NCBI GenBank assembly: GCA_958352145.1
Contig: CATWNM010000032.1
Span: forward strand, 1 to 24,937
DNA from: an uncultured Eubacteriales bacterium
GTDB lineage: Bacteria; Bacillota; Clostridia; Oscillospirales; CAG-272
Direction: 5' to 3'
Length of the DNA: 24,937 nucleotides
This document shows positions 21,281 through 24,937 of this stretch, piece by piece. Position numbers and translations under genes: made by a program. Numbering within the stretch: the stretch's first letter is position 1; each line of letters starts with the position of its first letter. The notes below the pieces were generated by a model. It saw only the letters and a program-made list of their open reading frames with translations, did no database searches and had not been told where the DNA came from.

Positions 21281-23260
21281 ATGGAACGGACAAACGGATT
21301 TTTGCCGGTGAGCCGTGCCGAGATGGAGGCGCGGGGATGGGGAAGCGTGGATTTTGTCTATGTTTCGGGAGACGCCTATGTGGATCACCCCTCGTTCGGC
21401 GCGGCAATCATCACGCGCGTGCTTGAGGACGCAGGCTTTCGCATCGGTTTTTTGGCGCAGCCCGATTACCGGAGCGCGGAGGCGTTTCGGACGTTTGGGC
21501 GGCCGCGGCTCGGTTTTTTGGTCAGCGCGGGAAACATCGATTCGATGGTGGCGCATTATACCGCCGCGAAAAAACGGCGGACGGACGATTATTACTCGCC
21601 GGGCGGCCGCGCGGGGCTTCGTCCCGACCGCGCGGTGATCGTGTATACCAACCGTATTCGCGAGGCGTACGGAGATGTTCCGGTGATTCTTGGCGGGCTG
21701 GAGGCCTCGCTGCGCCGTTTTGCACATTATGACTATTGGGAAAACCGCGTGCGCCGCTCCGTGCTGGTGGACAGCCGCGCGGATCTTCTGACCTATGGCA
21801 TGGGCGAAAAGATTTTGCTTGAAATTGCGCGCCTGCTCGACCGAGGGGTTCCGATCCGGAAAATCCGCAACGTGCGCGGCACGGTTTTTCTGATAAAACG
21901 GGACGAGGCCGCGCCGCCGGACGCGGTTTGGACCCATGAATACGATGTTTTGAAAACGGACAAGCGCGCTTATGCGAACGCGTACGGCGTCCAGTACCGC
22001 AATCAGGATGCGATTTACGGCCGTGCGGTACTGGAGGGCTACGGCGACCGGGTTCTTGTGCAGAATCCGCCGATGCCGCCGCTTGAGCGAGAGGAGCTTG
22101 ACCGGGTTTATGCGTTGCCCTATATGCGGACCTATCATCCGATGTATGAAGCGGCAGGCGGCGTGCCCGCAATCGCGGAGGTGCGTTTTTCAATTACGCA
22201 TAACCGGGGCTGCTTCGGCGCGTGTAATTTCTGCGCGCTTGCTTTTCATCAGGGGCGGACCGTTCGGTCGCGCAGCATTGAATCGGTTGTGCGCGAGGCG
22301 AAGCTGATTTCGGAAATGCCGGATTTCAAGGGTTATATCCACGATATCGGCGGGCCGACCGCCAATTTCCGCTACGGTGCGTGCAAAAAGCAGCTGACCG
22401 AGGGCGTCTGCGCGTCGCGAAAATGCCTTGCCCCCACGCCCTGTAAAAATCTGATTGCCGATCACAGCGAGTATATCGAGCTTTTGTGCGCGGTCGAGGC
22501 GCTGCCCCGCGTCAAAAAAGTGTTTATTCGCTCGGGAATTCGCTTTGATTATCTTATGGCGGACAAAAGCGACGATTTTTTCAAAAAACTTGTTCGGGAT
22601 CATGTCAGCGGGCAATTGAAAGTCGCGCCCGAGCATTGTGACGGCCGCGTTCTGCGTGCGATGGGCAAGCCTTCGTTTTCGGTATATGAGCGGTTTCGGG
22701 AAAAATATTTTGCGCTCTGCTCCGAATACGGACTCGAACAGTATCTCGTGCCGTATTTGATGTCCAGCCATCCGGGGGCCACGCTTGAAAGCGCGGTGGA
22801 ACTGGCACTTTGCTTAAAAAAAATGGGTTATGCGCCCGAGCAGGTTCAGGACTTTTATCCTACGCCCGGTACGCCGAGCACTGTGATGTATTACACGGGG
22901 ATCAATCCGCTGGACGGCAAACCGGTGTATGTCGCGACCGACTATCATGAAAAGCAGCTGCAGCGCGCGCTGCTTCAGTATAACCGGCCGCAGAATGCAC
23001 CGCTGGTTCGCGAGGCGCTTGAAAAATGCGGCCGCACCGATTTGATTGGATACGGACCGGACTGCCTGGTCCGGCCGGCGGCTGGCAACGGGCGAAAAAA
23101 TCCTCGGCCGCCGGAAACGCGGGAAAACGGGCGGCGGGCTGCGCAGAAAAGCAAAACGGCGCCGCGGCGCACTTCCGCGGTAAAGCAGACGCGTCGGACG
23201 AAAAACGGCGGCGGTCGGAATAATTCCAGCCGTTCCAAAAAGCGGAGCGGGCGCGGATAA
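21281..23260 (+). CDS. YgiQ family radical SAM protein
   Basis: The 659-aa protein opens with LPVSRAEMEARGWGSVDFVY and SGDAYVDHPSFGAAII, the conserved N-terminus of YgiQ proteins. The radical SAM cluster is C-F-G-A-C-N-F-C (Cx3Cx2C) in THNRGCFGACNFCALAFHQG, which binds a 4Fe-4S cluster and S-adenosylmethionine. Further family marks are HDIGGPTANFR and VAPEHCDGRVLRAMGKPSF. The C-terminal ~60 residues are a Lys/Arg-rich low-complexity tail, often seen in this family. The substrate of YgiQ is not established. GTAGGAG lies just before the ATG. No clear promoter was found in the repeat-rich upstream gap, and there are no operon partners. Confidence 0.9.
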   Translation: MERTNGFLPVSRAEMEARGWGSVDFVYVSGDAYVDHPSFGAAIITRVLEDAGFRIGFLAQPDYRSAEAFRTFGRPRLGFLVSAGNIDSMVAHYTAAKKRRTDDYYSPGGRAGLRPDRAVIVYTNRIREAYGDVPVILGGLEASLRRFAHYDYWENRVRRSVLVDSRADLLTYGMGEKILLEIARLLDRGVPIRKIRNVRGTVFLIKRDEAAPPDAVWTHEYDVLKTDKRAYANAYGVQYRNQDAIYGRAVLEGYGDRVLVQNPPMPPLEREELDRVYALPYMRTYHPMYEAAGGVPAIAEVRFSITHNRGCFGACNFCALAFHQGRTVRSRSIESVVREAKLISEMPDFKGYIHDIGGPTANFRYGACKKQLTEGVCASRKCLAPTPCKNLIADHSEYIELLCAVEALPRVKKVFIRSGIRFDYLMADKSDDFFKKLVRDHVSGQLKVAPEHCDGRVLRAMGKPSFSVYERFREKYFALCSEYGLEQYLVPYLMSSHPGATLESAVELALCLKKMGYAPEQVQDFYPTPGTPSTVMYYTGINPLDGKPVYVATDYHEKQLQRALLQYNRPQNAPLVREALEKCGRTDLIGYGPDCLVRPAAGNGRKNPRPPETRENGRRAAQKSKTAPRRTSAVKQTRRTKNGGGRNNSSRSKKRSGRG

Positions 23261-23351
23261 GGCGCTTTTGCGTATGCGCTACGCAATCCGCTGATTCGGG
23301 TATAATTCTGTACAGCTTAAAATCTTACGTAAAAACCGCCCAATATTAATA

Positions 23352-23390
23352 TTGAGTTTTCTATAAAAATTGGTATAATTATCGTATACC
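23352..23390 (+). promoter_or_regulatory. Promoter with overlapping inverted repeat (possible operator) of the stalk-domain gene
   Basis: TTGAGT (23352-23357), 16 bases, TATAAT (23374-23379). GGTATA (23372-23377) and TATACC (23385-23390) form an inverted repeat that overlaps the -10 box, a natural site for a repressor. Confidence 0.6.
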
Positions 23391-23460
23391 ACGGAAGGAT
23401 ATTTGCTTTTTGCAGCTTTGTCCGGCCGTAAAAATTTTTAGTAGGAAAGGCGGAATTTTT

Positions 23461-24792
23461 ATGAAGAGCGGAATTTTGAAAACGGCAGCCGCGTTGGGCT
23501 GCATCCTGATGGTGTTATTTGTTTTGTGCACATTTGCGGTATCGGCAAGCGAATCGGTCGTCTATGTCGCCGACGGCGGCAGCGGCGATGGAACATCGGC
23601 TGCAAATCCTTTTGGTACGCTCGGGGATGCCTATACGGCGCTCGGCGACGCAGGCGGCCGGATCGTTATCGTAGAAAAGCTGACGCTGGGCGAGCATTTC
23701 ACCGAGCCGGAGCACACCGGCGTCGTGACCGTGACCCAAGAGCACGGCGGCGTTTCTTACCGGACGGCGGATGGGCATGGCCTTGTCTGCAATAAAATTC
23801 GGTATTTTTTGAACGGACCGACCGTATTTGAAAATCTGACTTTCCGTGGAAACGGGGATATGACGGGGCAAAATTTTCTAATGATTTTAGCGCAGTTCCA
23901 TCCGATTGAAATGGGAGAGGGCATACGCTGCGAGGATTTCGGCGATTATGAGGCGATTGCAAAAGCTGCGGTAATTGTGGGCGGCGTACAAAAGGGCGCC
24001 GGAACGGCGGATACGGTTTCTCTGGATTCGGATTCCAAAATCACGGTGAAAAGCGGAAAATTCAATATTGTTTCTCACTCCCGTTCTGTTTCATGCACCG
24101 GTACGGCGTATGTAGATATATACGGGGGAACGATTCATAGATTGCATATGGGTTCAGTAAACGGCGGCGTCGGCGGGAACACAAAGGTGAATATTTATGG
24201 CGGGACGTTCGACGGCAAACTGATGGCGGTTGATGCGGTGAGTACCACCAATATGGAGGGGGAGCTTACGGTTACGGTCAGCGGCGGCGATTTTTCAGCG
24301 GCCGATTTCTTTGACGGCACGGTATTGGCCGGGACTTCCCTGATTGATATTTCCGCGTTTGCCGGTAAGGCGGAGCTTGCGGAAAAGATTACCGGGTTTA
24401 CGATGGTGAATGCCGAACCCGGCGTCGTCATTAAAATGACGATCGGGGATATGAACGGCTATGTCAACGGCGTGGCGAAAGCGCTTGACGCGGCGCCCAT
24501 CATCCGCCAGAGCCGCACGATGCTGCCCGTGCGTTTTGTTGCGGAGAACCTCGGCGCAGCCGTCGCATGGGACGGCGCGACGAGCACGGCGACGATCACG
24601 AGCGGAACGACGGAGATCAAAATTACCATCGGCGCGGCTGCGGCGACCGTCAACGGCGAGTCAAAGCCGCTGGACGCGCCCGCGTTTATCGAGAATTCGA
24701 GAACGTATCTGCCGGTGCGTTTTGTTGCGGAGGCGCTTGGCGCGACTGTCGCTTGGGACGGCGCGGCCAGCACGGCGACGATCACCAAATAA
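23461..24792 (+). CDS. Secreted protein with beta-helix-like body and two copper amine oxidase-like stalk domains
   Basis: The 443-aa product starts MKSGILKTAAALGCILMVLF and has a signal peptide probably cut after a VSA motif near residue 30. The middle (about 40-310) has repeated Gly-rich strands such as VDIYGGTIHRLHMGSVNGG and VNIYGGTFDGKLM, suggesting a beta-helix. A pattern near its start (YVADGGSGDGTSAANPFGT) is often seen in such secreted proteins. The C-terminus holds two copies of the copper amine oxidase N-domain-like 'stalk' module, each with a VNG segment, R-T-(M/Y)-LPVRFVAE and LGAxVAWDGAxSTATIT. These modules are common in clostridial surface proteins. The ATG at 23461 was preferred over an open frame to 23410 because a purine-rich site and the signal peptide follow. 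The function is not known. Confidence 0.8.
   Translation: MKSGILKTAAALGCILMVLFVLCTFAVSASESVVYVADGGSGDGTSAANPFGTLGDAYTALGDAGGRIVIVEKLTLGEHFTEPEHTGVVTVTQEHGGVSYRTADGHGLVCNKIRYFLNGPTVFENLTFRGNGDMTGQNFLMILAQFHPIEMGEGIRCEDFGDYEAIAKAAVIVGGVQKGAGTADTVSLDSDSKITVKSGKFNIVSHSRSVSCTGTAYVDIYGGTIHRLHMGSVNGGVGGNTKVNIYGGTFDGKLMAVDAVSTTNMEGELTVTVSGGDFSAADFFDGTVLAGTSLIDISAFAGKAELAEKITGFTMVNAEPGVVIKMTIGDMNGYVNGVAKALDAAPIIRQSRTMLPVRFVAENLGAAVAWDGATSTATITSGTTEIKITIGAAAATVNGESKPLDAPAFIENSRTYLPVRFVAEALGATVAWDGAASTATITK
24452..24789 (+). repeat. Duplicated stalk-domain coding segments
   Basis: Two adjacent ~165-base segments encode the same module, with near-identical runs such as CCCGTGCGTTTTGTTGCGGA versus CCGGTGCGTTTTGTTGCGGA. 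Similarity at the DNA level points to recent duplication or gene conversion. Confidence 0.7.
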
Positions 24793-24802
24793 TGCATGTA
24801 TG

Positions 24803-24846
24803 AAAAGAACCGGAACAGGCTTTGGCCCGTTCCGGTTCTTTTTTGT
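24803..24846 (+). terminator. Terminator of the stalk-domain gene
   Basis: A 14-bp perfect stem (24803-24816 with 24829-24842), followed by TTTTTTG. The remaining ~90 bases to the window end hold no gene I can support. Confidence 0.93.
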
Positions 24847-24937
24847 TTGGATTTGCAGGCGGCTGTTTTCCGCGCTTTTGCGCGCGCTTGTTTCAAGGGT
24901 ATATTCGGTTGGAGCGGCCATTTTTCTTTTGCTGCCG

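Noticed and set aside
23268..23286. Hairpin after the YgiQ gene as a terminator
   Set aside because: A 7-bp stem is present, but no U-tract follows.

Overview
The window looks like a chromosomal segment of a Gram-positive member of the Firmicutes (class Clostridia, perhaps the Oscillospirales side; this placement is an inference). Support comes from the L33-SecE-NusG-L11-L1 cluster, the rimP-nusA-ylxR-ylxQ-infB cluster (the small ylxR and ylxQ genes are typical of Gram-positives), an LtaS-type sulfatase-fold enzyme, a CsaB-type pyruvyltransferase and a secreted protein with two copper amine oxidase-like 'stalk' domains. Clean TTGACA-17-TATAAT type promoters and U-tract terminators fit the same picture.

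Region 1 (1 to about 3830) is visibly more AT-rich than the rest and reads as an accessory, defence-type island. Its core is a locus with the full layout of a type III toxin-antitoxin system: consensus promoter, three 52-nt tandem repeats that can each fold as an H-type pseudoknot, a short terminator hairpin, and a 159-aa toxin-like gene resembling TenpN (member of the ToxN/CptN/TenpN RNase superfamily). Right behind it lies a near copy of the same promoter, driving a separate ~300-nt repeat RNA (49-nt units) with its own terminator and no toxin. Then comes a minus-strand AbiE-like pair (winged-helix antitoxin plus nucleotidyltransferase toxin), and on its far side another single copy of the 49-nt repeat, followed by a terminator-like hairpin and a start that runs straight into a stop. 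I read this as one active-looking type III system plus two orphan or decayed relatives, with a type IV-like pair between them.

Region 2 (3830-6250) is a housekeeping operon rpmG-secE-nusG-rplK-rplA from a perfect consensus promoter, ending at a strong terminator. The usual rplJ-rplL pair does not follow. Region 3 (6280-12806) has an ECF sigma factor read through into a zinc-binding anti-sigma-like domain, an LtaS-like membrane enzyme, and a polar amino acid ABC transporter (lipoprotein, permease, ATPase). Region 4 (12930-15250, minus strand) is a single gene that fuses a GT4 glycosyltransferase to a CsaB pyruvyltransferase, probably for making or decorating a cell-wall polymer.

Region 5 (15400-20775) is rimP-nusA-ylxR-ylxQ-infB with a leader that holds two terminator-like hairpins, which fits NusA-linked control of its own operon. 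rbfA is not present downstream. Region 6 (20776-21280) is non-coding and packed with dispersed repeats, one of which is an inverted relative of a repeat at the far left of the window. Region 7 (21281-24937) holds a YgiQ-type radical SAM protein and a secreted stalk-domain protein with its own promoter and terminator.
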